A stretch of DNA of 64,000 nucleotides from Echinicola strongylocentroti (GCF_003260975.1 NZ_CP030041.1:1776001-1840000); one strand, 5' to 3'. Shown: positions 36,240-45,680, numbered from the stretch's first letter. A program made the numbers and translations. The notes: generated by a model from the letters alone, not told the origin.

Positions 36240-37288
36240 TATAGTATCAACATGGCGTCTCCATAGGAGAAGAACTTATATTTTTCCTTTATCGCCTCTT
36301 GGTAGGCCTTCATGATCAGGTCATACCCTCCAAAAGCCGCTGTCGTCATTAACAGTGTCGACTCAGGCAAATGAAAATTGGTAATCAGGGAGTTGGCGAT
36401 TTTAAAATCATACGGAGGGATGATAAACTTATCTGTCCAACCACTGGATGGTTTAAGCCTGTTATTGGCCGTAACGGAAGACTCGACAGTCTTCAGGGAA
36501 GTAGTTCCTACCGCCACTACCCTTCTTTTGGCATCCAGTGCATCATTGACCAGATCAACGGTTTTTTCAGGAATATCATAATTTTCTGAATCCATTTTGT
36601 GCTTGGTAAGGTCTTCCACATCCACCTGACGGAATGTACCCAATCCAATATGAAGGGTAATAGGAGACACCTCCACTCCTTTGATTTCCAGCCTCTTCAG
36701 CAAATGAGGAGTAAAATGAAGTCCGGCAGTCGGTGCCGCCACAGCCCCCACATGCTCGGCATAGATCGTTTGATAACGCTCTCTGTCTTCCTCCTCTACT
36801 TTCCTGTCGATAAAATCCTTTAGTATGGGCGTTTCTCCCAGGGCATCTATGGTCTTGTAAAATTCTTCATCTGTACCATCAAACAAGAAACGTATCGTCC
36901 TTCCGCGTGACGTGGTATTATCGATGACTTCCGCCACCAAATCACTGTCGCCAAAATAAAGCTTGTTGCCAACACGAATCTTTCTGGCCGGATCGACGAG
37001 CACATCCCAAAGCCTAAGCTCTTGGTTCAGTTCCCTTAGCAAGAACACTTCGATCTTCGCACCAGTCTTTTCTTTATTCCCATAAAGTCGAGCAGGAAAG
37101 ACCTTCGTGTTATTGGTCACGAAGACATCTCCTTCATCAAAATATTCAATAACGTCCTTGAAAATCCTGTGCTCTATCTTGCCAGTGTCTCTGTGCACCA
37201 CCATCAGCCGGGATTCGTCCCTGTTGTCCGATGGATATAAAGAAATGAGTTTTTTAGGAACTTCGAATTTGAAATCTGATAATTTCAT
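36239..37288 (-). CDS. queA: S-adenosylmethionine:tRNA ribosyltransferase-isomerase
   Basis: 349 residues, the family length. The start [19 protein letters not shown], the central [15 protein letters not shown] and the C-terminal [14 protein letters not shown] are QueA hallmarks. The enzyme transfers and isomerises the ribosyl part of SAM onto preQ1 in tRNA to give epoxyqueuosine. It is monocistronic. TAACTTTG (minus strand 37355-37348) is a possible -7 element about 60 nt upstream. Confidence 0.98.
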   Translation of the reverse strand: MKLSDFKFEVPKKLISLYPSDNRDESRLMVVHRDTGKIEHRIFKDVIEYFDEGDVFVTNNTKVFPARLYGNKEKTGAKIEVFLLRELNQELRLWDVLVDPARKIRVGNKLYFGDSDLVAEVIDNTTSRGRTIRFLFDGTDEEFYKTIDALGETPILKDFIDRKVEEEDRERYQTIYAEHVGAVAAPTAGLHFTPHLLKRLEIKGVEVSPITLHIGLGTFRQVDVEDLTKHKMDSENYDIPEKTVDLVNDALDAKRRVVAVGTTSLKTVESSVTANNRLKPSSGWTDKFIIPPYDFKIANSLITNFHLPESTLLMTTAAFGGYDLIMKAYQEAIKEKYKFFSYGDAMLIL

Positions 37289-37416
37289 ATGTATTTTTAA
37301 GAGAAATATGATGAATATTTTGATTTACGATTAGGTCGTAAAAACCGCAAAGTTAATAAGAATTATAGCGAATTCTATCTATATTGTCAAATAGTTTTTA
37401 AACAAAATTTTATCAG

Positions 37417-38664
37417 GTGATTATTTTCAAACTTATTTGGGAGAGTTTCCGGTTTGCATTGCAAGCTTTGCGGTCTAACCTGACACGGACGGTATTATCG
37501 CTCTTGGGTGTCACTATCGGGATTTTTGCCATTATTGCTGTTTTCACTTTGGTAGATTCCCTAGAGAAAAACATTAAATCCAGCTTTTCGTTCCTTGGCA
37601 CCAATGTATTGCGCGTAGATCGCTTCCCTTTTTCCTCTGGGCCTGGCGAATATCCTTGGTGGAGGTACTTCAGAAGACCCCCTGGCAATTATAGTGAATT
37701 CGTATTTCTAAAGGACAGGCTCCAAAATGCGGAAGCCATCACTATCTCTGCCTCTTCCTCCGCCACCCTAAAAAGAGGAAGCAGCTCCTTTGAAGGAGCC
37801 AACTTGGAAGGAGTAGTTTTTGATCACAAAGAAGTATATGATGTACCAGTGGTGGATGGACGTTTTTTTACCGAACTGGAAATCACCGCCGCCAGAAATG
37901 TCACCGTCCTCGGCGCCAAAATCGCTAACGCCCTCTTCCCCGAAGGAGATGCCGTCGGCAAGGAGATGAAAATCAAAGGCCAAAAATTCGTAGTCATCGG
38001 GCTTCTGGAAGAAGAAGGCGAAGGACTATTTGACCTCCCCTCAAAAGACGATGCCTGTCTGATACCTTTTGGCTCTTTTGGGAAAATGTACTATCTGGGC
38101 AGATGGGGCGTAGAACCAACGATTGCCGCCAAAGGCATGGACAGTGACAAAGGGCTGATCGCCCTGGAAAATGAAATGACAGGATTACTCCGGGGCAAAA
38201 GAGGGCTTAAACCAACAGAAGAAGATAATTTCGCCCTGAACAAGTCCGAATTTATCCAAAATGCCATTGGTGCCATCTTCGATGTTATCAGCATTGCTGG
38301 AGCAGTGATCGGTGGCTTCTCCATTTTGGTAGGCGGGTTTGGCATCGCCAATATCATGTTCGTCTCCGTCCGCGAGCGAACCAATATCATCGGCATCCAA
38401 AAATCCCTAGGAGCCAAAAACTATTTCATTCTACTGCAATTCTTGTTTGAATCCACCTTCCTCAGCCTCTTTGGAGGACTTACAGGCTTACTGTTGGTAT
38501 TTGCCATCACCTTCGTGCCCCTTGGCTCCTTGGAAATATTCATGTCCGCCAAAAACATGATCCTGGGCATCGGACTTTCCATGGTCATAGGCATGCTGTC
38601 GGGGGTTGTTCCCGCAGGAATTGCCGCAAGAATGGATCCTGTAGAAGCGATCAGAACGAATTGA
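37417..38664 (+). CDS. MacB-like ABC transporter permease
   Basis: 415 residues from a GTG at 37417, since no suitable ATG precedes the first helix. Topology is MacB-like: an N-terminal helix (about 21-45) with SLLGVTIGIFAIIAVFTLVD, a large periplasmic domain and three C-terminal helices (about 285-405). ERTNIIGIQKSLGAKNYFIL is the typical coupling region. The periplasmic domain includes a short Pro/Trp-rich stretch (EYPWWRYFRRPPG). No ATPase gene is adjacent, so the partner must be elsewhere. The substrate is unknown. Confidence 0.92.
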   Translation: MIIFKLIWESFRFALQALRSNLTRTVLSLLGVTIGIFAIIAVFTLVDSLEKNIKSSFSFLGTNVLRVDRFPFSSGPGEYPWWRYFRRPPGNYSEFVFLKDRLQNAEAITISASSSATLKRGSSSFEGANLEGVVFDHKEVYDVPVVDGRFFTELEITAARNVTVLGAKIANALFPEGDAVGKEMKIKGQKFVVIGLLEEEGEGLFDLPSKDDACLIPFGSFGKMYYLGRWGVEPTIAAKGMDSDKGLIALENEMTGLLRGKRGLKPTEEDNFALNKSEFIQNAIGAIFDVISIAGAVIGGFSILVGGFGIANIMFVSVRERTNIIGIQKSLGAKNYFILLQFLFESTFLSLFGGLTGLLLVFAITFVPLGSLEIFMSAKNMILGIGLSMVIGMLSGVVPAGIAARMDPVEAIRTN

Positions 38665-38807
38665 CCACTTCATCAATGCCTAATTGACATCATTTAAGGC
38701 AACACTATTGGCCCCTACCACCAAGAAAAGTCAACCTTTTTGATGTCAATCTGCTTGATATTCTTTCAACTATTCTTCATTAGCAATAAGAATTTCAGGC
38801 TGCAACA

Positions 38808-39344
38808 TCACCACACCTGTACGGCCACGCCGAACGTGAGCCTTACATAACTCGCCTCCTTGAGGTAGTCCACATCGGCGTAAAGGCTAAGTCTTCTATG
38901 GATGGTATTGAGCAGGTAGTTTGCCCGTACCATCACACCGTAATCGGTGCGGTGGGAATTTACTTCTTTTTGATTTAGGATGGAATAATAAGTGGCTCCG
39001 GGACCTAGAAAGAGCTTGCCCCTACCCACATCAGGCACCTCAAACAGGTATGCACCGCTAAATTTCATACTCCAATCTTGATAATGAGCCGGGCTTCCCT
39101 CTCCCTTTTCTTCATAGGCTTTAAAATAATCAAACTCTACTCCTAACTGAAGCGGGTTTTTACCTAGAGGCAGATTATACCTAAGCCCCACCACTGTTCC
39201 CATGGCACCTTCTCTTGGATTATCCAGAAACTTTTCCTGGTGACTTACACCTCCGTGTACGAGCAAAGCTCGGTCGTATAGATGCTGGGCAGAAAGCCCA
39301 TAACTCCACATGATCGCCAATAGGGCAAAAAGTAACTTTCTCAT
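38808..39344 (-). CDS. Outer-membrane beta-barrel protein
   Basis: 178 residues. The signal peptide (about 1-19, ending LSAQ) is followed by alternating amphipathic strands (for example GTVVGLRYNLPLG, WSMKFSGAYLFEV, YGVMVRANYLL) and ends in FGVAVQVW, with the aromatic C-terminal residue expected for BAM-assembled barrels. A small eight-strand barrel is likely. The function is unknown. Repeat A3 begins 11 nt upstream of its ATG, so its promoter and leader are inside or beyond the repeat. Confidence 0.8.
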   Translation of the reverse strand: MRKLLFALLAIMWSYGLSAQHLYDRALLVHGGVSHQEKFLDNPREGAMGTVVGLRYNLPLGKNPLQLGVEFDYFKAYEEKGEGSPAHYQDWSMKFSGAYLFEVPDVGRGKLFLGPGATYYSILNQKEVNSHRTDYGVMVRANYLLNTIHRRLSLYADVDYLKEASYVRLTFGVAVQVW

Positions 39345-39354
39345 ATTTTTTTTT

Positions 39355-39480
39355 ATTATACGCTTTCTTGCCAGTAGATTTTATTTCTCACCAAAGGCAC
39401 AGAACCCCCAGAATTAAATTAGGCTTTTCTGAGGTGAACCTATTTACTATTTCTGTGATTACTGACATCGTTGCGGATAC
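39355..39480 (+). repeat. Dispersed repeat family A, copy A3
   Basis: About 126 nt from ATTATACGCTTTCTTGCCAG to CATCGTTGCGGATAC. Compared with A1 and A2 it lacks about 18 nt in the middle (the part with ATTTCCGTGGTTTC). It lies directly upstream of the outer-membrane protein gene. The following 200 nt to repeat B3 hold no recognised feature. Confidence 0.85.
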
Positions 39481-39679
39481 ACCTGTTTTTCTTAACTTAT
39501 GTATAACCAGATGTAGTTTACAAAAAATTTTCTTTAGAACACAAAAATACGTAAAAAACACCGTAAAAAGGCAAAAAACAGTATTTTCAAGCCTTTTCAC
39601 CACTATGGAAGTCGTGTACCTACGCTGTACTATCTCATCACCTCATTACCTGCATTCTATATACTATCTAAAAAAACAT

Positions 39680-39853
39680 TTAACCCGGAATATGCATTAG
39701 CCTATCTGTTGCGACCTTAAACTGCTTCAAAATCAGCCGTTTCACTTTAGTTTTCGGCATAACCGTAGCGGTGCTACGCTAATGCCTCCAAACTAACTGA
39801 TTTTCTTGCAATTTCAGCTCTCACTACGATTCCTAACACATAATCCGGGTTTA
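39680..39853. repeat. Dispersed repeat family B, copy B3
   Basis: About 174 nt with terminal inverted repeats of roughly 20 nt: AACCCGGAATATGCATTAG at the left and the complement of CTAACACATAATCCGGGTTT at the right. An internal hairpin is formed by GGCATAACCGTAGC and GCTACGCTAATGCC. It is homologous to B1 at both ends and over AACTGATT and TTTCAGCTCT. It sits 25 nt beyond the stop of the EEP-family gene. Confidence 0.85.
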
Positions 39854-39878
39854 ATCAGGACACAACAACCTGCATCTC

Positions 39879-40739
39879 TTATTTTTCAAACTGGACAAAA
39901 ACAGGGTAATGGTCAGAAATCTCGTCAGTGATTTCGTCTTGTATAATCGTCGCAGAAACAAGCTTATCACCCAAAAAGGGATTGACCCAAATATAATCAA
40001 TACGTTCAGTAGAAGTTCCCCCGTGGGACTTGGTCGGGTAGCTGGAAACCAACTTGTCGTTGGTAAGCAGAAAAGCATCCAAGTACCCCGCTTCTTGCAC
40101 AATCCCCACCACAGGATAATCAAGCTGCCCTTGATTTAGGTTCCGGATGTTTTCGTTTTTGTCTTCGTCTTGCCTCATGCCATCGACCATTTCCTGGGTG
40201 TGGTAAGCAGAGTCTGCACTGGACAGGGAGTTAAAACCCCCCATGATCACAATTTTCTCATCCTGTGGCAATAAAGCTGCATGGGCTAGAATTTGCCGGA
40301 TTTCATACTGGCGTTTTTGATAGAGAAAAGGAGAAAAGTGCACAACAAAAACATGATAATCCTTGATCTGGGCATAGAGGTATGCGTGCCACATATTGTC
40401 CACTACTTTCTGAACGTTTAGGATAGGGTATTTTGAAGAAAGTGCAACGGGATAACCTTGGATCTTGGACATTACCGCATAGGGATGCCCATACCCGGAC
40501 GCAAAAGACTCGAGTCCTTTTTGTGTAAAATCGTTCATTTCCTGATACCCTATGACATCAGGCCCCAAGTCTTCAACCCATCGCTGATAGGAGGCTTTAT
40601 ACAAACTATCTTGCTGAAACCCCCTGAGCGTATTATATGAAAGCACCTTAAAACCCTCCTGAGCCATAGACGTTCCACTTGCTATAAACAACAACAAAAG
40701 ACTGAAGGAGGCATTTCTGATCACAGTATCCAGATCCAT
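39879..40739 (-). CDS. Exported EEP-superfamily protein with altered catalytic motif
   Basis: 286 residues with a signal peptide (about 8-26, SGTSMAQ). Endonuclease/exonuclease/phosphatase motifs are in order: LSYNTL (about 33), Glu67 in GYQEMND, His134 in VVHFSPF, Asp248 in RIDYIW and Asp276-His277 in ISDHYPV. The motif usually reading GDFN is GGFN (Gly168, Asn170), so the catalytic Asp is missing through one codon (GGT in place of GAT). The superfamily hydrolyses phosphodiesters of nucleic acids or phospholipids. This copy may be inactive or altered. Confidence 0.87.
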   Translation of the reverse strand: MDLDTVIRNASFSLLLLFIASGTSMAQEGFKVLSYNTLRGFQQDSLYKASYQRWVEDLGPDVIGYQEMNDFTQKGLESFASGYGHPYAVMSKIQGYPVALSSKYPILNVQKVVDNMWHAYLYAQIKDYHVFVVHFSPFLYQKRQYEIRQILAHAALLPQDEKIVIMGGFNSLSSADSAYHTQEMVDGMRQDEDKNENIRNLNQGQLDYPVVGIVQEAGYLDAFLLTNDKLVSSYPTKSHGGTSTERIDYIWVNPFLGDKLVSATIIQDEITDEISDHYPVFVQFEK

Positions 40740-40857
40740 AGGTATTAGTTTTTAATTAATTACGGTTTATTTCAGTAAGTTTTTTTCACTAATGCAGCTT
40801 TACAAGGGTCAAGCGTCACCTTCACATTATTTTCTTTAAGCCCGACTTATGCAAATC

Positions 40858-40896
40858 TAAAAATAAAAGGGCGTCCTGAATCTCCAAGACGCCCAT
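40858..40896 (-). terminator. Intrinsic terminator of recA
   Basis: On the minus strand GGGCGTC pairs with GACGCCC across a 12-nt loop, followed by TTTTATTTTT. Confidence 0.85.
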
Positions 40897-40947
40897 TATT
40901 TTTAAGCTATTATTTTACGAAAACTGAACTCGTACTCATCGAGGTCA

Positions 40948-41976
40948 TCAATCCTTTACTGCCTCTTCTTCTACCTCACCACCAAGGCCCGCTTTTGCCT
41001 TGATCTTGGTCTCAAGCTCTTCCATTAGCTCCGGATTGTCCAGCAGGAGGTTTTTCACGGCGTCACGCCCTTGGCCCAGCTTGTTTCCTTCATAGGAGAA
41101 CCAAGACCCAGCTTTCTTCACGATCTCAAACTCCACTCCAAGATCAATGATCTCGCCTACTTTAGAGATCCCTTGACCGTACATAATGTCAAACTCCACC
41201 ACCTTAAACGGAGGTGCCACTTTGTTTTTCACCACTTTTACTTTGGTACGGTTACCGAGGATATTGTCCGCGCTTTCTTTGATCTGGCCGATCCTTCTGA
41301 TGTCCAGCCTGACAGAAGCATAGAACTTCAGCGCATTACCGCCGGTAGTGGTCTCTGGGCTACCAAACATCACACCGATCTTATCCCTCAGCTGATTGAT
41401 AAAGATGCAGGAACAACCGGTCTTGTTAATGGCTCCGGTCAGCTTCCTAAGGGCTTGGGACATCAATCTCGCCTGTAGGCCCATCTTGCTATCACCCATT
41501 TCGCCTTCCAGCTCGCCTTTAGGCACCAAAGCTGCCACGGAGTCAATCACGATGATATCCAAGGCGCCTGAACGGATCAGATGCTCGGCGATTTCCAGTG
41601 CTTGTTCTCCGTTGTCAGGCTGGGAGATCAGCAGATTTTCTGTATCGATTCCCAGTTTTTCTGCGTAAGATTTATCAAAGGCGTGCTCGGCATCGATGAT
41701 CGCAGCCATGCCTCCTTTTTTTTGCGCTTCGGCGATGCAGTGCATGGCCAATGTGGTCTTACCGGAAGATTCTGGCCCGTAAACCTCAATGACCCTGCCC
41801 CTTGGGATACCTCCTACACCCAATGCCATATCCAATCCGAGTGAACCTGTAGAAATGGTTGGAATATCCACTACCGAATTATCACTCAACTTCATGACCG
41901 TACCTTTTCCGTAGGTCTTTTCCAACTTATCCATCGTAAGCTGAAGCGCTTTTAATTTTTCTGTATTTTCACTCAT
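40948..41976 (-). CDS. recA: Recombinase RecA
   Basis: 342 residues. Walker [10 protein letters not shown] (about 66-74), Walker [13 protein letters not shown] (about 140), loop L1 and L2 regions ([30 protein letters not shown]) and an acidic C-terminal tail (EVEEEAVKD) are all present. RecA forms the strand-exchange filament on single-stranded DNA and triggers LexA-type cleavage where an SOS system exists. No LexA-like operator was recognised upstream. It is monocistronic. Confidence 0.98.
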   Translation of the reverse strand: MSENTEKLKALQLTMDKLEKTYGKGTVMKLSDNSVVDIPTISTGSLGLDMALGVGGIPRGRVIEVYGPESSGKTTLAMHCIAEAQKKGGMAAIIDAEHAFDKSYAEKLGIDTENLLISQPDNGEQALEIAEHLIRSGALDIIVIDSVAALVPKGELEGEMGDSKMGLQARLMSQALRKLTGAINKTGCSCIFINQLRDKIGVMFGSPETTTGGNALKFYASVRLDIRRIGQIKESADNILGNRTKVKVVKNKVAPPFKVVEFDIMYGQGISKVGEIIDLGVEFEIVKKAGSWFSYEGNKLGQGRDAVKNLLLDNPELMEELETKIKAKAGLGGEVEEEAVKD

Positions 41977-42160
41977 ATACTCAAAGAATCGAAGGTGTAT
42001 TAAAATATTATGTGAAAGTAAACATTCGCCAACTGAATATCAACTTTCATCACAACCATTGTTTTGTTATGACGTTTTATTAAATTAGAAATTTGTATTG
42101 CATGGTTACAGTAGATTTGGTATAAATTTTGAATTTAGACTAATAAAGTAACATTAATTT

Positions 42161-42949
42161 ATGCCCTTGTTCATAAGACTATTTTTCATTCATTTTCTGA
42201 CTGTTGCCATTTCCACGAGTGTTTTTGGTCAGCAGTATTCCCGACCTTATCAGGAAGGGGAAGAGCTTACTTTTAAAGTAAAGTATTTATTTTTCAATGC
42301 AGCAGAAGCCAAAATGATCATTGACAACCAAATTCATACAATGAATGGCCAGCCGAGCTATAAAATTGATGTTTATGGCAAAACCTTAAGTATTTTCAGC
42401 ATATTTAAGGTAAAAGACAACTGGGGTTCCTATATGGACACCAGCTTAAATATCCCCTACCGTTCTTATCGACATATTGAAGAAGGAGGATATCGTAAGC
42501 ACGAAATCGTTGACTTTGACCACAAAGCAGGTACTGCTACGGTAAAAGAATACGACAGGGAAAACAAAAGACTTAAAGACACCAAGGAGTTTGACATCCA
42601 GTCAGGGATTCAGGATATTGTAAGTGGGTTTTACTATATGCGTCACCTTGACTATAGGCTGTACAGAAGAGGTGATGTAATTAATGTAAAGGGATTCTTC
42701 GATGAAAAAACCTACGACCTAAAACTTATTTATGAAGGCAGGGACCGTATTTCAACCAAAATCGGAGAATTTGACACCATTATCATCTCTCCCGTCATGC
42801 CCAACAACAAGCTGTTCAGTGGCGAAAACCCCATAAAAATGTGGATCACCAATGACAAAAACAGGATCCCCATAAAGGTAGAGGCTGAACTGGTGGTGGG
42901 ATCACTTAACATGGAGATAACAGAAGCTACTGGATTGCGTAACAAATAG
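42161..42949 (+). CDS. DUF3108 exported protein
   Basis: 262 residues with a signal peptide (about 1-23, ending VFGQ). The body carries the DUF3108 pattern: GEELTFKVKYLFFNAAEAKM, then GIQDIVSGFYYMRHL and KMWITNDKNRIPIKVEAEL. The family is periplasmic or outer-membrane-associated, of unknown role. Upstream, TTTG (42092-42095) and TAGATTTG (42112-42119) form a possible promoter with 16-nt spacing. Confidence 0.88.
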   Translation: MPLFIRLFFIHFLTVAISTSVFGQQYSRPYQEGEELTFKVKYLFFNAAEAKMIIDNQIHTMNGQPSYKIDVYGKTLSIFSIFKVKDNWGSYMDTSLNIPYRSYRHIEEGGYRKHEIVDFDHKAGTATVKEYDRENKRLKDTKEFDIQSGIQDIVSGFYYMRHLDYRLYRRGDVINVKGFFDEKTYDLKLIYEGRDRISTKIGEFDTIIISPVMPNNKLFSGENPIKMWITNDKNRIPIKVEAELVVGSLNMEITEATGLRNK

Positions 42950-43102
42950 GTAACAAAGCATTAATATTAAATTAATAATATTGCGTTTTAGCAAAACATT
43001 ATATTGACCTTCTAGCCTTTTTCTTAAAAAGAAGTTATTTCTTTTGATAGTTTTTCTAAATTAGCGGTGCTTAAAAAAGAACATTTAAACAGGCAAAGTC
43101 AA

Positions 43103-43792
43103 ATGAGTGACAATCCAAAAATCAAAGTTCTGGTAGTAGATGACGAACCAGATATTATTGAAATCCTAACTTATAACCTCGAAAAGGAAGGTTATGAAGT
43201 AGCTTCAGCAAGCGACGGAATCAAAGCTGTACAGACTGCCGCTAAATTCAAGCCTGATGTAATCCTGCTGGACATCATGATGCCCAATCAAGATGGAGTA
43301 GAAACGTGCCGTCAAATACGGGACATGGAAGAACTTAAAAACACTTTTATTATTTTTCTCACTGCCCGCTCGGAAGAGTATTCAGAAGTGGCTGCTTTTG
43401 ACGTAGGCGCTGACGATTATATCACCAAACCCATCAAGCCCCGGGCATTGGTAAGCCGTATAGCAGCACTATTCAGAAGGGAATCCAAGAAGGAGCAAGA
43501 GGTGTCTCAGATCAAAATAAAAGACCTGACCATAGACAGGAGCAGTTTCACCATTGACCAAGCTGGCAACACCATCACCCTGCCAAAAAAGGAATTCGAA
43601 CTGTTGTACTTTCTGGCAAAAAATCCCAACATGGTATTCAGCAGAGACGAGTTGCTCCAAAATATTTGGGGAGCGGATGTGTTCGTCCTGGCCCGAACCG
43701 TGGATGTCCATATCCGAAAGGTGAGGGAAAAAATCGGGGACAACTATATCACCACTGTAAAAGGTGTAGGTTACAAGTTTGACAATAATTAA
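43103..43792 (+). CDS. OmpR/PhoB-family response regulator
   Basis: 229 residues from the ATG at 43103 (MSDNPKIKVLVVDDEPD); a longer in-frame start at 43067 adds unrelated residues and is less likely. The receiver domain has Asp13-Asp14, phospho-acceptor Asp57 (VILLDIMMP) and Lys108 in ITKPIKP. The C-terminal winged helix has FELLYFLAKNPNMVFSRDEL and ends TTVKGVGYKFD. It is 3 nt upstream of a PhoR-like kinase gene, so the two form a two-component pair, probably for phosphate or envelope control. Confidence 0.95.
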   Translation: MSDNPKIKVLVVDDEPDIIEILTYNLEKEGYEVASASDGIKAVQTAAKFKPDVILLDIMMPNQDGVETCRQIRDMEELKNTFIIFLTARSEEYSEVAAFDVGADDYITKPIKPRALVSRIAALFRRESKKEQEVSQIKIKDLTIDRSSFTIDQAGNTITLPKKEFELLYFLAKNPNMVFSRDELLQNIWGADVFVLARTVDVHIRKVREKIGDNYITTVKGVGYKFDNN

Positions 43793-43795
43793 AGT

Positions 43796-44865
43796 ATGCT
43801 TACGACTTCCAGAGGGATATCGCTCGTATTGGCCTTTGCCATTTCAGCCCTTACCGTAGCCTTCCTCTCCTTGCTTGACGATGCCACCCCAATGCTGCTG
43901 ACAGTAGCTTGGGGTTGACCATCGCTATTTCGTATCTTTTGATCAATCTCACCCTTGAATTCCTGATCTTCAAAGAGATCAGTAATATTTACAGTGCCTT
44001 GGAAAAAATCCAAAAAAAGGACCTGTCAGGAATCGCGGACAAACCTCAAAAAACCTCAATCTCTCCCTTAAGGAAGATCAACAACACCATTAATTCTTAT
44101 GCCATTGCCAAAAACAAGGAAATAGCAACCCTACAGCGTAATGAGGCGTTCAGAAGAGAATTTGTCGCTGATATTTCCCATGAGTTAAAAACACCCATAT
44201 TCGCCGCCCAAGGCTATGTCCACACCCTTCTTGATGGGGCCGTAGAAGATGTAAATGTCCGGGACAAGTTCCTTAAACGTGCCGCAAAAAGCCTGAACAA
44301 CCTGGACAACCTTGTCAAAGACCTGCTCACCCTTAACCAAATGGAGAGTGGTGTAGTAAAATTTAATCACGAGGTCTTTGACATGATCCCTCTTATCGAA
44401 GAGGTCATGGAGCAGCTAGAAAACAAAGCTGAAAAAAGGCACATCAACCTACGCCTTAAGTACAACCCCGAAAAATCATACTACACCTTTGCCGACAAGG
44501 ACAAAATCTACAGGGTCTGCCAAAACCTCATCTCCAATGCCCTTAAATACAACCACGAGGGCGGAGAAGCCTTGATCGCCTTAAAATCTACCAAAAACCA
44601 TATCAAGGTAGACATCAAAGACAACGGGCTGGGCATCCCTCCAGAAGATATCAAGCGGATATTCGAACGATTTTACCGTGTGGACAAGAGTCGGTCAAGG
44701 GAAATGGGTGGCACTGGGCTGGGGCTGGCCATCGTAAAACACATCCTAGAAGGCCATAAGAGTAAAATCTCCGTCACTTCGACAGTGGGCAAGGGCTCTA
44801 CGTTCAGCTTCTCACTTCCGATAGAGAAAAAGGCCACTCAAGATGAAGAAAATGGCTCCACTTAA
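43796..44865 (+). pseudogene. PhoR-like sensor histidine kinase, frameshifted
   Basis: Starts at ATG 43796. The first frame encodes a membrane helix (GISLVLAFAISALTVAFLSL) and the start of a second (MLLTVAWG), then hits TGA at 43916. Adding one G to the GGGG run at 43911-43914 restores a continuous 356-residue kinase: AWGLTIAISYLLINLTLEF, a HAMP-like linker, HisKA with SHELKTPIFA, N-box NLISNALKYNHEG and G-boxes DNGLGIPP and GTGLGLAIV. It pairs with the PhoB-like regulator. The lesion may be a sequencing error, a real mutation or, less likely, P-site slippage at GGT-TGA. Confidence 0.85.
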
Positions 44866-44928
44866 TCCAACCAATCGATAAGCCAAACATTATTTCACCA
44901 AACATTTTTTACATCAGGTAATTTTAGC

Positions 44929-44936
44929 TAATTTTG
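44929..44936 (+). promoter_or_regulatory. -7 promoter element of RluA-family gene
   Basis: TAATTTTG matches TAnnTTTG, 33 nt before the ATG at 44970. No clear TTG at proper spacing. Confidence 0.4.
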
Positions 44937-44969
44937 CACCTTAAATTTGAAAGGTGTAAGCCTGGCTTT

Positions 44970-45680
44970 ATGAAAAAAATAGATTTCAATGATCTTATTC
45001 TGTTTCAAAATGATGACTATTTGGTCATCAACAAGCCTCCATACTTATCGACCTTAGACGATAGGCATGAAAGACAAAACATCCTTCACTTGGCCAAAGA
45101 GCACACTCCTGATGCCCAGGTGTGCCATCGACTTGACAAGGAAACTTCAGGATGTTTGGTTATTGCAAAAAACCCGGATGCATACCGTAATATTGCGATC
45201 CAATTTGAACACAGAAAAGTCAACAAAATCTATCACGCCGTGGCGCAAGGGATCCATGACTATGACAATAAGCTCGTAGACAGAAATCTGGTCGCCACCA
45301 ATAAAGGCGTCGCAAAGATCAGCCTCAAGGGAAAACCGGCCACCACCTACTTCACCACGCTAAAGACCTACGCAAAACATTCACTGATCGAATGCAAGCC
45401 GGTCTCTGGGAGACTGCACCAGATCAGGGTTCACCTGGCATATCTGGACGCCCCCATATGTGGTGATGAAATGTACGGTGGCAAGCCGCTCTACCTTTCA
45501 GAACTTAAAAGAAAATTCAACCTAAAAAAGGGAACAGAAGAATCTCCTATCATGCAACGTGTTTCACTGCATGCTTATTCGGTCTCCTTTGAGGGAATGG
45601 ACGAGAGACCCATTACGGTCACAGCTCCTTACCCCAAGGATTTTGCAGTATTGGTAAAACAGCTGGAAAAAAGCAATTAG
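44970..45680 (+). CDS. RluA-family RNA pseudouridine synthase
   Basis: 236 residues from the ATG at 44970 (MKKIDFNDLILFQNDDYLVINKPP); an upstream in-frame ATG overlaps the likely promoter. The catalytic motif is CHRLDKETSG with nucleophile Asp56. The C-terminal GRLHQIRVHLAYL is also conserved. There is no S4 domain, so it is a compact RluA/RluC-like enzyme that isomerises uridines in rRNA or tRNA. The target is unknown. Confidence 0.93.
   Translation: MKKIDFNDLILFQNDDYLVINKPPYLSTLDDRHERQNILHLAKEHTPDAQVCHRLDKETSGCLVIAKNPDAYRNIAIQFEHRKVNKIYHAVAQGIHDYDNKLVDRNLVATNKGVAKISLKGKPATTYFTTLKTYAKHSLIECKPVSGRLHQIRVHLAYLDAPICGDEMYGGKPLYLSELKRKFNLKKGTEESPIMQRVSLHAYSVSFEGMDERPITVTAPYPKDFAVLVKQLEKSN

Noticed and set aside
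43067..43102. Earlier start for the PhoB-like regulator
   Set aside because: The extra 12 residues are not typical, and MSDNPKIKVLVVDDEP fits the family N-terminus.
43909..43918. Programmed frameshift in the PhoR-like kinase as first choice
   Set aside because: No slippery heptamer; Gly-tRNA re-pairing on GGG is poor, and the break is simplest as one missing G. Kept only as an alternative.
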